From NCBI GenBank assembly GCA_963920575.1, contig OY986974.1, positions 806,001 through 870,000 on the forward strand: a stretch of 64,000 nt of DNA, written 5' to 3'. The position numbers were made by a program, and so were the translations under genes. The DNA is from Narthecium ossifragum (taxonomy: Eukaryota; Streptophyta; Magnoliopsida; Dioscoreales; Nartheciaceae). Positions 1-10,908 of this stretch are shown piece by piece. Each line of letters opens with the position of its first letter. Within the stretch, counting starts at the first letter, position 1. The notes below the pieces were generated by a model. That model was not told the DNA's origin. It made no database searches and worked only from the letters and a program-made list of their open reading frames with translations.

Positions 1-1
1 A

Positions 2-292
2 CTCATTGATGACTGCAGTTGGTTGCAGCGTTGCCATAAATCGTTTGATTGTAAAGCTGTGGAAGAGGGAATTGGCAGAACAATTCTGACACTTCCTCTG
101 GAAGAACAGCAGAGTATCTTGCTTTCGTGGCTAGGCAGTTTCTTGAAGATTGGTGATCATTGCCCAAACCTTCAGAGAGCCTTTGAGGTGTGGTGGAGGA
201 GGACATTCATAAGACCTTATGTGGAACAGCTGTGCAACCAACCAAAATCAGACACAAATCAAACTGATGTTGTACAGGATGAAGATACTTAG
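2..292 (+). CDS. 3' end of a BTB/POZ-domain-like plant gene (partial)
   Basis: The frame is open from the window edge to a TAG stop at 290-292, giving the last 96 residues of a protein. The tail has the pattern LPLEEQQSILLSWLGSF then PNLQRAFEVWWRRTF, which I recognise as resembling the C-terminal helical region of plant BTB/POZ proteins of the At3g50780/At1g63850 type, probable substrate adaptors of CUL3 ubiquitin ligases. The BTB domain itself would lie upstream, outside the window. The acidic end (VVQDEDT) looks like a natural terminus. The family is recalled from memory and is moderately uncertain; that this is a real coding 3' end is more certain. Confidence 0.5.
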   Translation, partial: LIDDCSWLQRCHKSFDCKAVEEGIGRTILTLPLEEQQSILLSWLGSFLKIGDHCPNLQRAFEVWWRRTFIRPYVEQLCNQPKSDTNQTDVVQDEDT

Positions 293-1549
293 AGCTCATT
301 TGTAGATCTTGTCTGACTTCTTGAGGAACCAATATGTTGATTAGTAGCGAATATTGATATGGCTTTCGGAAGAAAACGTCTATTTTTGTGCTTCTCCTAT
401 AGAGATGTTGCTGCAATGCTCTGCTGGTAGAGAAAAGTGAAAGGAAATCAATTTCTACTATCGAAGTCGGTACCAATTTCTACTATCGGAGTCGGTTTCT
501 GCTGATTGTTCCCTTTGTTGTTGGATTGGTTTAAGGTACGTTAAGCTAAGGTTTAATTTTAGAGTCTAGAAATTCTGAGCAGGACGTATATCTGAATATG
601 CTTTGAGATAACTTCTCAAACTGAGTTGGTGTTTGGGGCTTATGCTTACTCGAGATGGTTAACATTACTGGATTAACTTCACTGTGTTGTAGAAATAGTA
701 AGAAAATAGGCATAGAAACAAAGGAAAGGTTGAAGTTACAGCGAGTGCTACAAAATCAACCTAGTGAGAAGTTAAACCAAGGAATAGCTATATGTTAATA
801 GGAGAGGACATTGAATTCATAGTTTGATATGTAGGAAACACAATACAATTTTCAGATTATGCATTTGATGTAGTTTGACTGTAAAGAGCTTCATAAATCC
901 ATCTTTGCCTCATGGCAAGGGTCATATTGATGAGTTGTTTGTTTACTAAGGGTGCGGCGTTCAGTAAGGGTGTAAATTTTGAGTTAAAATTATAAGGGTA
1001 TATTTTATAGGATTAATTGGTGTTTAGGTCCATAGTAAGGAAATATTTATCCAAAATTTCATATACATTTTCCTTAAGGTGTTTAATACCTTGTTGTTTA
1101 GCTGTATTTTTTTAATGTCTAAAATACCCTCTTATGACTCTTGGCCTTCCTGTAGAGGGACTTTAATCACATATGTGTTAACTGCATTTATGAATTCATC
1201 TAACTACTTTTCTCCTCTCCACTCCAATCTCCGTGCACATTTCATTCTCTCTCTCACTGATTCTCTCCTCAATTACATTTAATGCGTACACATCTCTTTC
1301 TCTCTCTCACTATATCTCTCCTTAATTGTACCTTCTTTAACCGGCATCTCATCTTTTTTTCTATTTTTTTTTTTGAAATCTGATGTCCTGCGTGGACCTC
1401 CCGTTTTTTTTTCTTTTTTTTTAAAAATTTTTGACAAGTAAATTATGTCTGCTGTTGTTAATTTTTGCAATTGGAAATCAAATTTTTCATAAATATTTTT
1501 TAATTTGTTTGACTAATTTTTGACTTAAATTACTTTCGACAAATCTACA
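293..1549. other. 3' flank of the BTB-like gene and AT-rich intergenic DNA
   Basis: No gene is visible. The first 100-300 bases probably include the 3' UTR of the upstream gene; a short duplication (an ATTTCTACTATCG-like phrase near 445 and 476) sits here. Between 1210 and 1420 the strand becomes pyrimidine-rich with short CT runs and T-runs. Short open frames here have no recognisable similarity. Confidence 0.5.
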
Positions 1550-2465
1550 ATTACCTAAAAGTGAAAAGTAACTTGTACAAATTATATTCATCAGATACTT
1601 TCTATCAAACTATTCATCAGTTACTTTCCACCAAATTGTCAATAGTTACTTTCCACATAGCGGCGAAAAGTAACTAGAGAAAAGTAACTAGTCATTGAAA
1701 CTAATGGAAAGTAAATAGTTAGTTTCCACCAAATACTTTTCACAATTATACATCAGTTACTTTCCACAATTGGTAGAATTTTATTGTCATGTTTATTCAC
1801 CAGTTACTTTCCACATTTGCTAGAATTTTATTGTCATGTTTATTCACCGGTTACTTTCCATAAAGAGGTTGTTCATTAACCAGTTACTTTCCACCAACAC
1901 TAGGTGTTTATTAACCAGTTACTTTTCACATTTTGTAGAATTTTATTGTCATGTTATTCACCAGTTACTTTCCATAAAGAGGTTGTTCATTAACCAGTTA
2001 CTTTCCACCAACACTAGGTGTTTATTAACCAGTTACTTTCCACATTTGGTAGAATTTGATTGTCATGTTATTCACCAGTTACTTTCCATAAAGAGGTTGT
2101 TCATTAACCAGTTACTTTCCACCAACACTAGGTGTTTATTAACCAGTTACTTTCACATTTGGTAGAATTTGATTGTCATGTTATTCACCAGTTACTTTCC
2201 ATAAAGATGTTGTTCATTAACCAGTTACTTTCCACCAACACTAGGTGTTTATTAACCAGTTACTTTCCACATTTTGTAGAATTTGATTGTACTGTTATTC
2301 ACCAGTTACTTTCCATAAAGAGGTTGTTCATTAACCAGTTACTTTCCACCAACACTAGGTGTTTATTAACCAGTTACTTTCCACATTTGGTAGAATTTTA
2401 TTGTCATGTTATTCACCAGTTACTTTCCACAATTATATATCAGTTATACATCAGTTACTTTCCAT
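1550..2465 (+). repeat. Tandem array with AGTTACTTTCC core, 114-bp higher-order unit
   Basis: The motif AGTTACTTTCCA occurs throughout. From about 1847 it is organised into a 114-bp unit made of three submotifs of roughly 38 bp. CCAG/CCGG marker positions at 1847, 1961, 2075, 2188, 2302 and 2416 give the period directly. Units differ by only a few bases. The left part (1550-1840) is a more degenerate version of the same motif. Because 114 is a multiple of three, one frame stays open and yields a repeated 38-residue peptide, which I treat as a by-product. A second array with the same core lies at 58920-60110. Confidence 0.9.
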
Positions 2466-2527
2466 AAATTAACTCGTCTGGAAAATACAGCATGGAAAAT
2501 ACATCAGTTAATTTCCATAAATTAAGC

Positions 2528-3006
2528 GCCGGCGGGATCATTGAGACGTCCTTCTCGCCTGGAAAATACAGCATGGAGGTCAGCTCGGCCGCCTATGACC
2601 AGCTCTGGCGGTTCGACATGGAAGCCTTACCTGCAGACTTGATCAGAAGGTAATTAACCCTAGCTAGCTAGCTAGCTAACCTCTCATCTTCTTCACCATA
2701 TCATTCAATTTAAGTAGCATGCATGAACCCTAAACTACATGTTACAGGGGAATGACAGAGGAGGATCCAAGTGCAGAGCATGGTCTAAGATTAGCAATCC
2801 AGGACTACCCATTTGCCAATGATGGCCTTCTGGTCTGGTTTGCCATCAAAGATTGGGTCAAGGACTATGTCTCACACTACTATCCTGACTCAACCCTTGT
2901 AGCTGATGACCATGAGCTCCAAAATTGGTGGAAAGAAGTCAGAACAAAAGGCCATGCAGATAAGAAGGATGAGCCATGGTGGCCAAAATTAGAGACACGA
3001 GAAGAT
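2528..3006 (+). pseudogene. Lipoxygenase gene fragment (two partial exons)
   Basis: Two adjoining segments read as part of the lipoxygenase catalytic domain. The first (2528-2649) reads [20 protein letters not shown] through ALPADLIRR; the second (2748-3006) contains DYPFANDGLLVW, KGHADKKDEPWWPKL and ETRED. The intron between them is intact, with donor GTAATT at 2650 and acceptor CAG at 2745-2747, and splicing preserves RRGM. Homology stops at both ends: upstream is the AGTTACTT array, and downstream the frame runs into unrelated sequence after 3006. Only about 125 residues of a roughly 900-residue enzyme remain, without the distal part of the catalytic domain. The wording is closest to 13-lipoxygenases (chloroplast, jasmonate pathway), from memory. 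It is a captured or truncated fragment, not a functional gene. Confidence 0.85.
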
Positions 3007-3307
3007 GAACGGATGGGTTGCTTGGGGAAGACGAAAGGGCTTTGGCGGGGATCTGGTCGGTCGTGGGCTGTTATATTTAAGAAAGGGGTATTTATGACTT
3101 TTTAGCATAGAAAGATAGTAAACGCCTTGAGAAAGTTTAACAGCTCCTCTATGCCGTACTATATTTTATTTCAACCCTTATTGACCCTTGGCCCTATTTT
3201 ATAAGAGTAACAATTAAGGGGTTAACATTTATATGTTATTTATATTTGGATAGCAAGAATAAATTTTAACTTGTAATGCTTAATATATTAATAAACTCAA
3301 TATATTC
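3007..3307. other. Non-coding DNA after the lipoxygenase fragment
   Basis: The lipoxygenase frame continues open to 3105, but its sequence is no longer lipoxygenase. The remainder is AT-rich with no recognised gene or repeat. Confidence 0.4.
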
Positions 3308-3855
3308 TCTTTTTTTTTATTAAACTCCTTATTTTCTCTCTCTACTCTTTCTCCTACATTCTCTCTATTTATCTCTCTCTTCTTTCTCTCTCCTACTTTA
3401 TCTCTCTCCTTCCTCTTTTATTTTCTCTCTCTACTTCTTCTCTCTACTATCGGCGAGAAAAAATAGGAAAGAGCAAGTAAAAGTAGAGAGAATATTGGAG
3501 AGAGAAAATAAGAGTGAGAAAGTAGAGAAAAAGAACATAGGAGTGGGAAAGTAGAGAGAGAATGTAGAGATAGAAAATATGAGAGGAAGTAGAGAGAGAA
3601 GATAAAGAGAAGAAGCAGAGAGAGAAAATATGAAAGGAAGAGAGAGAAAGTAGACAAAGAAAATAGGAGAAAAATCAGATAGAAGAAAATATAAGAGATG
3701 AAGTAGAGATAGAAAATAGGAGAGAGGAAGTAGAGTGAGAAAAGAGTAGTGAGGAAGTAGAGATAGAAAGTAAAGAAGGAAAAGTAGAGGGAGAAAATGA
3801 GAGATAAAGTGGAGAGAAAAGAGTAGTGAGTTGTGAGGAAGTAGAGATGTAAATA
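3308..3855. repeat. Pyrimidine-rich block followed by long purine-rich block
   Basis: Bases 3308-3440 are almost wholly C/T (TCTCTCTAC-type phrases). Bases 3450-3855 are almost wholly A/G (GTAGAGAGAGAA and GAAAATAGGAGAGA phrases). The two blocks are approximate inverted complements, so the strand could fold back or form triplex-type structures. Long open frames on the minus strand here are low-complexity Ser/Leu/Phe translations of the purine tract and are not reported as genes. Confidence 0.8.
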
Positions 3856-5467
3856 TAAGCAAGTCTTTTACTTACACCCATTACCAACCTCTCCCATGGT
3901 TGGTAAAATTTGCACCCTCTTTATCCTCATATTAGGATAAATTTTACCCTAAGATAAATTTTACATTGCTATGCAAATATAAGTAGAAGAGGTTAGAATT
4001 TACCATGATAGATTTTTAACCACTTTACACCATTACCTAAAAAGGTGAAAAATGGGTTGAGCCAAGGAAGGAGCAGCGTTTGTTAAAGGCATTGAGACAA
4101 TCCAAAGATTCGAGGTCTACTCACCAATATAGCAAGACTTTATACATGTACAGGCATGTGAATCTAGCGTAGAAAGGGATATTAGATGGTGGTGAATGTA
4201 CAATCCAAAGATTCAAGGTCTACTCATCAATATAGAAAGGAATATCTCATCTCAAGGAAGGGGATGACATGGACATCCTTGAACGGCTTTAGTAACAATC
4301 TGTGGCCTGTCTTCATTTGTGGATGCTCATCTTTTCTGATCTACTAATGAAGGAAACGTCATCAAACTTTGCTTGTCTCAATCACATGATATGGATATGG
4401 CGACTTTGGTTATCTATCTATCTATCTATCTATCTATCCATCTATCCTCTGCATTTGTGCGTACCTTCAACAAGAACAAAATTGCATCATCCTGATGTTT
4501 TTTTTTTTTTGATGAGTTGAGCAAAGCATCATCCTGATGTTGATGTTCCACACTCGGGGAAAAGTTTCCAGTTGCTCTCTGTCTGAAAGCACATTTTGGT
4601 TGTTTTTGGACTTTCGCTAAAGCATCCAAACCACTCCCTTGTACGAGATCTTTTTTCCCTGTACTCCGGAAAACAGAGTCGCTCGCCATTCATCCAAGCG
4701 TGGATGGAATGGAGTGAGTACATAAGACCAACAATCTATCTAGGAGGGGAAGAAAGAAAAGGAAAAATCTATGTTTAAAAGCCCGGGACAATCCAAATTC
4801 TGACAAGTGTCCGCCCATTGATCCTTTTGGATTCCGACGTCAGGTTTGGTGAGGAAAACCTGGAACTGGAAGGAAGCCTGGGCTAGATATTCCTGATGGC
4901 GTGTAGACTTCTCTCACTACAAGGTCAGCGTCCATAACCTAACTTGATCTTGAGAGGGGGACTAACTTAAAAGCTTATATTTCAAAAGGGCACCGCCAAA
5001 AAGCAGATTGCCTCACAAAGGTCACAGTTAATCAACATATAATAGCTATCCTGAGTTGTTTTCGCACTGCCAGAAGAGCATCTTGTATCATAGGAGGAAC
5101 TACTCGTCAATATAGCAAATAAAGCATGGGCAACTGCACCAGTCTTTGCATCATAGGGTATCTCTATCTCGTCTTATCAATTCTATGGATCTCATAATTA
5201 TTCTCGATTTAAACCATTATCGACACTTGATTCTGTATGAATAGCTAAGCAAAAGCTCCACGTATTATCTTAATATATAGTACAGTTAGCACATAACTAG
5301 AGCTTAGATATGATTAGGCCATCAATGTATATGTGTGCATATAGGAGCTATGCTTCCAGTCTAATAATTAAGCTCTAAGCGCTAATCTTGCCATGAAATG
5401 AAGCTCGCCAGCCTGCAGGAGGAGATGTGGTAGACGTCCGAGCCGTAGGAATCGGAGGTTCGATGAG
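3856..5467. other. Intergenic region upstream of the 5-phosphatase gene
   Basis: There is no recognisable gene. A phrase near 4096 (CAATCCAAAGATTCGAGG followed by CTACTCACC) is repeated at about 4201, and a weaker echo is near 5097. A TCTA/ATCT tetranucleotide microsatellite lies at about 4411-4446. The last few hundred bases, including GGAGGAGATGTGG before the ATG, would hold the promoter and 5' UTR of the next gene; no clear TATA box can be assigned. Confidence 0.4.
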
Positions 5468-5952
5468 ATGGGAGCATATGATGATCATGGGGTGGCGCAT
5501 GAAGGCATCAAGACACTGGGAACTAACCACGAGGACTGCCAGTTCTCAGCAGCAGATGATTCGGCCCTCTGCGTCTGCGTTGTGACGTGGAACATGAACG
5601 GGAAGGTGGTGCCGATCATCCATCTCAAGTAGTCATTTCATGGGTCATGGCAGGCAATTAATTCAGTCCAATAAGCTCCTGCCTCCTCTCTTCTCATTCT
5701 TATATGTATATGCGTCATATAAAAATATGAGTTTTAAATTAATCGATCTCTAATGTATGCCATGAAGGTGTCCTCCGATGATTTGGCTGAGCTTGTTGCT
5801 AGGGACAGAAGGTTTGATTTGTTAGCAGTCGGACTACAAGAAGTTCCTCGATGTAATGTGTTGCAGCTACTGCAGGAAGCTCTTATCCAGACGCATAGGT
5901 AAGTACATGGCTTTTGGGAACGATCTCATGTTATTTAATTCAAGAGCTGATG

Positions 5953-6020
<68 letters not shown>

Positions 6021-7895
6021 CTTAACATAAGGTTATGAACCTTGCAGAACCCCACAAATCACAAGAGATATACCTTTTGCCTTTTGGTATCAAGCTTAAC
6101 TAGAAATAAACAAAATCTCTTTCTTTTTTCTGCCACTTAATTGCTTTTGTAGTTTCTTGGGTGAATCCGCCATGCAATCTCTTCGGCTGTTTGTTTTTGG
6201 TCCCAAGTACCTGGATACCTACATAAAAGGTATGTATGATCATGGCTGGGTTGCTTAAAGCCCATCATCAATTAAGCATGTTTGATTTATCATCCTATCC
6301 TGCTACAGGTCTTACCTTACCTTTGCTTATCTGATCTCACTTCAAATTGCAGAGCTGAAGGTGGATAAACATGCAGTTGGAGGCTGTGGAGGCTTCATAG
6401 GAAGGAAAAAGGGAGCTGTAGCCATATACATCAACTTCCGTGGCATCCGTTTGGTCTTCATAGCTTGCCATCTTTCAGGTAAATTCCACAATTCCACTAA
6501 GATGCAAAGACTTTGTCCTCTATCTCCATTGTTTCTGAGATGAAATTGGCTAGTGCCAAAATCAATCACATCCCAGAATCTGAAGCTGCAAAGTTAATGA
6601 TTCGATGAAATCAGCAAATTTAGTTCAACTAACCAATGTAATGTATGGTGAAACTGCTATGTATGGTGTTAGAGCATCTATATTAGCTCTCGTAAAAGAA
6701 CCAAATGCTCTAAAGTTGAAGAGCTACAGTGCATGTTTGGTCAAAAAAATAGACCATATCAGCTCTTGTATCTAAACTAGAAATTGCTACAGCTCTTGTA
6801 TCACTGTAGCCCGCTGTATTCACTATTTAATTATATAATATGAACTTTTGGTATTTTCTAATCTTTTATTCAAATCTATTTTATCTTTTATCCAAACCCA
6901 TATTGTCTAATGAATAAGAAATAATAAGACATTACGATTTTCATATTCTAATAATTTCAAGTAATAACAAATTACTATTCTATAGTTATTTAATAATAAA
7001 ATGTGACTTTTTATTTAATAATAAAATAACAAATTACCTTTTACTTTAGAATATCTTATGCAGAATGATGTTAGATTGAGAATCTGTAAACTAGAGAAAT
7101 GATTCTTTTTATGTATTTTAGATAAAAAGAACTGACGTGGATACTTTTAGAGCAGCTCATGCACGTAATGCAGAGGAGCGGAATTGGCAATGCCGGCAGA
7201 TCTCTCATTCACTCTTCGCCAAGGACTGGAACCCGTTTGAAAGTCCACCATCTCATCTTACTATTTGGCTTGGAGATCTAAACTACAGGATACAAGGGAT
7301 ACATGCTGTGCCTGCGAGAACCCTGATACAAAACAACCTTCACAATGTAAGCATTTCTTTTACTTTTCTACCACCATATTCTTGCAGTCATCTTAACAAT
7401 TAATTATATATCTGATTAGTGGCCTGTTATCATTAAACAAAGTACCAAGTGTCCAATTGCTGCTGCAACCTATTAATAGCTCAATTTTTTTTGCAATAAC
7501 CACTATAGCTGCTCACTAGCAATGACCAACTACTAAAAGAGGCGGAAAGAGGGCAGGTATTCAATGGCTATTGTGAGGGGACCTTATCTTTCAAGCCAAC
7601 ATACAAGTACAGTGTTGGAACTAGCAACTATGATACGAGCTACAAGGTGACCATATATGCTGGTTTAATCTTTATAATTAACTGCTAAGGTCTTTTTAGC
7701 CCGATTAGAAGAATTATGTTTCACTCATATTTCCTGCAGATAAGAGTGCCTTCATGGACTGATAGGATCTTGTTTAAGATCAATGACAATTCACGACTAG
7801 AAGCAGTGCTACATTCTTATGAATCAATTGATGGCATTCTTGGGTCAGACCACAAGCCAGTGAGAGCTCATCTTTGCTTAAAAGAAAATAAATAA
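5468..7895 (+). CDS. Type I inositol polyphosphate 5-phosphatase, short IP5P11-like form
   Basis: Seven exons join in frame to a 319-residue protein: 5468-5605, 5768-5898, 6153-6229, 6353-6478, 7153-7346, 7509-7646 and 7740-7895 (stop TAA). All introns are GT-AG. The protein is essentially one endonuclease/exonuclease/phosphatase-fold 5-phosphatase domain: TWNMNGK near residues 40-46, the substrate-binding WLGDLNYR at 196-203, the catalytic PSWTDRI at 272-278 and the C-terminal GSDHKPV at 303-309. Such enzymes remove the 5-phosphate from inositol phosphates or phosphoinositides such as PI(4,5)P2. There is no WD40 or long N-terminal extension, so length and layout match the short plant form resembling Arabidopsis At5PTase11 (assigned from memory). 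The start was chosen because the MGAYDD to EGIKTLG leader runs straight into the domain. Intron 2 carries a long TA microsatellite. All hallmark residues are present, so the gene looks functional. Confidence 0.85.
5956..6017. repeat. (TA)n microsatellite in an intron of the 5-phosphatase gene
   Basis: About 31 uninterrupted TA dinucleotides lie between exons 2 and 3. Confidence 0.95.
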
Positions 7896-7916
7896 GAACT
7901 AATGCTTCCATGCTAA

Positions 7917-8175
7917 GATCCCGTTTGGTACGGAAATAAATTTCATGAATAACCCTTAACCCGGATTAAAGGGGAATATTCCCGGATCCATTACTTATTC
8001 TACCTCTTAATCCCAAACACGGTTTTCCTTATTCGAAATAATCATTACAAAGTTATTTTTATTCTTCACTCTACCTTTTCTTTATTTCAAATAATCATTA
8101 TAAAATTATTCCTAAAATTTAAAATAAAACCCCTTAATCCTGAATAAAGTTAATCGATACCAAACAAAGGTGTCC
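7917..8175. mobile_element. Tourist-like (PIF/Harbinger-type) MITE, 259 bp
   Basis: The element begins GATCCCGTTTGGTACGG and ends ATACCAAACAAAGGTGTCC, so the outer ends are imperfect inverted repeats around GTTTGGTA. It is flanked by the trinucleotide TAA on both sides (7914-7916 and 8176-8178), the target duplication typical of Tourist elements. The interior is AT-rich and non-coding. It sits about 20 bp beyond the 5-phosphatase stop codon, so it probably contributes to that gene's 3' UTR or polyadenylation region. Confidence 0.7.
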
Positions 8176-8226
8176 TAAAAGTCCACTTCTCTGCAGGATG
8201 CAACCTGCTGCAATATCTGTAGACTT

Positions 8227-9464
8227 GTTCCGTTTGGTAAGATAACCCAGGTTAAGGGGGTTAAGGAATTTTGGGGTTAGAAAAGTGGGGTTAAGGAGTG
8301 GGGATAAATTTATTCCCATTTTGGTGTTTGGGGATAAGGGGGTTAAGTAGTGGGGATAAGGGGGGTTAAGGGTAGAATTTGTAGCTAATACCAAAAATGC
8401 CCTTATATATAATGGCACGCCGAGAAGTGGCAAATAATATTAATCAAATCATACTGTAATAAAAATATTAATATAAGTGGGTCCATGTGCCACGTGTCAC
8501 CTCGTGATTGGTCCATGTCATCCAAAATAGTATTATTTTAATATTAATAATATCATATTGTAATAAAATATTATTATAAGTGGGTCCATGTGCCACGTGT
8601 CACCTCGTGATTGGTCCATGTCATCCAAAATAGTATTATTTTAATATTAATAATATCATACTGTAATAAAATATTATTATAAGTGGGTCCCACATGCCAC
8701 GTGTCACGTCGTGATTGATTCACGTCATCCAAAATGGCATTATTTTAATAATAATAATATCATACTGTAGTAAAATATTAACATAAGTGGGTCCCACGTG
8801 CCACGTGTCACATCGTGATTGGTCCATGTCATCCAAGATAGTATTATTTTAATATTACTAATATCATACTGTAATAAAAATATTGATATAAGTGGGTCCC
8901 ACGTGCACATGTCACGTCGTGATTGATCCACGTCATCTAAAATAGTATTATTTTAATAATAATAATATCATACTGTAATAAAATATTAATATAAGTGGGT
9001 CCACATGCCACGTGTCACATCGTGATTGGGCCACGTCATCCAAAATAATATTATTTTAATATTACTAATATCGTACTGTAATAAAATATTAATATAAATG
9101 TGTCCCACATGCCACGTATCACCTCGTGATTGGTTCACATTAATTTAATAATTTAACCATATCTCCACTTCAAGTACCAACTAAACACCAAAACTTAGAA
9201 AATCCCAGAAAGTCACTCCCCAGAAAATCACTCCAGTGAAGTCACTCCCCAAAAAATCACTCCACTTCAGCTCACTTCTCAGCAACCAAACATGCTCATA
9301 TTAGAACAATATCATTTGAGAATAGTATAGTCATTTAGGTCATGATGCTTAACTTAGGATAAATTTATCCCCGGTTAACCCCAATACCTAACCCCATTTT
9401 TGTTTGGGGATAAATGGGGGGTTAAGGGGGGTTATCCCCCCTTAACCCCACACCAAACAGAGGC
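8227..9464. mobile_element. Candidate TIR element with GTTTGGT ends, holding a satellite
   Basis: The left end reads TTCCGTTTGGTAAG followed by GGTTAAGGGGG. The right end is its imperfect inverse, with CTTAACCCC then CACACCAAACAG. The ends match the GTTTGGT family seen in neighbouring MITEs. No clean target duplication could be seen, so the exact boundaries are uncertain. Most of the interior is the G-box satellite listed separately. No transposase is encoded. Confidence 0.5.
8465..9133. repeat. Seven-unit ~104-bp satellite with a G-box in nearly every unit
   Basis: The unit contains AAGTGGGTCC, then GCCACGTGTCA, CGTGATTGGTCCA and a TA-rich part (TATTATTTTAATATTA). CACGTG occurs at 8491, 8594, 8698, 8795, 8802, 8900 and 9009; in the last unit it has decayed to CACGTA (9113). 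Spacing is 102-106 bp. The flanks CC and TC give the ABRE/G-box form bound by plant bZIP and bHLH factors. Whether these sites are used is unknown. Confidence 0.85.
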
Positions 9465-10908
9465 TTAGATGTAACATTGTACTTGCCGCGCAAGAAAGGG
9501 CATCCAGCAGACAGATGTATACAGCCCACTGTAAGCTAGACTAATTCATCTGGACAGAACATAACTGTTAATATTTTCTAAATTAATATACTGAGTTTAG
9601 CTTTTTGGGCATGACTTCCATATCATTTTCAAAATTTCTGTGATTATGATTCTATATTTTCATTGTGATCCGGAAAAAATTAAAACGGAAGACCAGCACA
9701 CTCAATTTATAATCATCTTGTAATTTCTAATCATCGGTCGTTCACTCTATTAATTTATTGTGATTTCGTTAGAACTCGTAAACTTTTAAACATTCATGTC
9801 CATGCCTTCGCTGCTTCCAAAGAATATGGGTCTTTACTCCTGGATCTGAGTATCCCCTATAACTATCATGGGACGTTTCAACTTGCTGTTGGGCACTAGC
9901 TGTTGACAGTGGAAACCCAGTACTCCAGATAAGATATACATTGGTTTCAACTGTTCAGAATTAAAAGAGGAAGAAAATCCTAAAACAATGAGGAATGAGG
10001 ATATGCATACACTGCGGGCCGGATCAGTGCTGTAAAGATTGCGCCGCCAAACTAATTAGCTTGGTAATTCCCCTGGAGTTGATGCACAATTATACAGGTG
10101 AACATCAATATATTGAGGCCAGTTATATAGGTATGGCATATATATATATAATGTAAGTAAGAATTGGGATAGTATTGCTGTTCCTATCTCGATCTTGTTT
10201 TTATATAATATATGGCAGTCCTTCAATGCAAGGCAATTCACTTTTCATCAACGTGAGGTGTTAACCGGGCAGGAGGAGGGAGAGAGAGAGATACATGATG
10301 ATGGATGGTCCCTGCTGCAACAGAGAGAAAGGTAAGAGGGAGATGGATTGCTGATAGCTAGCTATCTGGTGCGCCATTTAATACTAGGCCATCACGTCCC
10401 TCTCATGTGTCATTTTCCTCATAGCAAACAACCACCATTTGTAGCATTAATGACTCAATCATGATCACAAAGTTCCAGAAACCACAAAGAAATGAGGTGC
10501 ATGGGTCTACATATATGATGATAACAGCCTAGCTAACAGCAAGACCTAAATGGAATCATTTGAAAAACACTCAACAGGTCATCTAATCTAGCTTGTAATT
10601 TACCACTCCTCCAGTACCAGTAGTATGCACGTATAAATGTGTACTTCTTCAATTTACAAGCTAGAAAAGGGGGGAAAGAAAAATAATTCGGTAATTCCTG
10701 CAAAAACAATATATTATACAATAACCTATACTTTCTTATATCTGAGCGCATGACCATGATGTAAATTTAAAGAAGTAAACAAAAAAAAAAAAAAGAGAGA
10801 AGGATAAATGGGTTAAGAGGGAATTTATCTTTGTATCTTTGGTCTTTTTGTTTCTTCTTTTCCGGAATTTTCCCCTGTTCTGTGATACCATTTTCAGCAT
10901 CCTAGTAA
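9465..10908. other. Intergenic region downstream of the homeodomain gene
   Basis: No gene is recognised. The part next to 10908 (about 10750-10908, including an A-rich run at 10780-10794) would be the 3' UTR of the minus-strand homeodomain gene. Short frames here have no similarity I can name. Confidence 0.4.

Noticed and set aside
1836..2467. Two long frames giving a 38-residue repeated peptide (HQLLSIKRLFINQLLSTNTR...)
   Set aside because: The frame is open only because the 114-bp DNA unit is divisible by three and lacks stops in one phase; the units differ by indels that break the frame, and no start context or homology is seen.
3418..3887. Minus-strand Ser/Leu/Phe-rich frames
   Set aside because: They are translations of the low-complexity purine tract.
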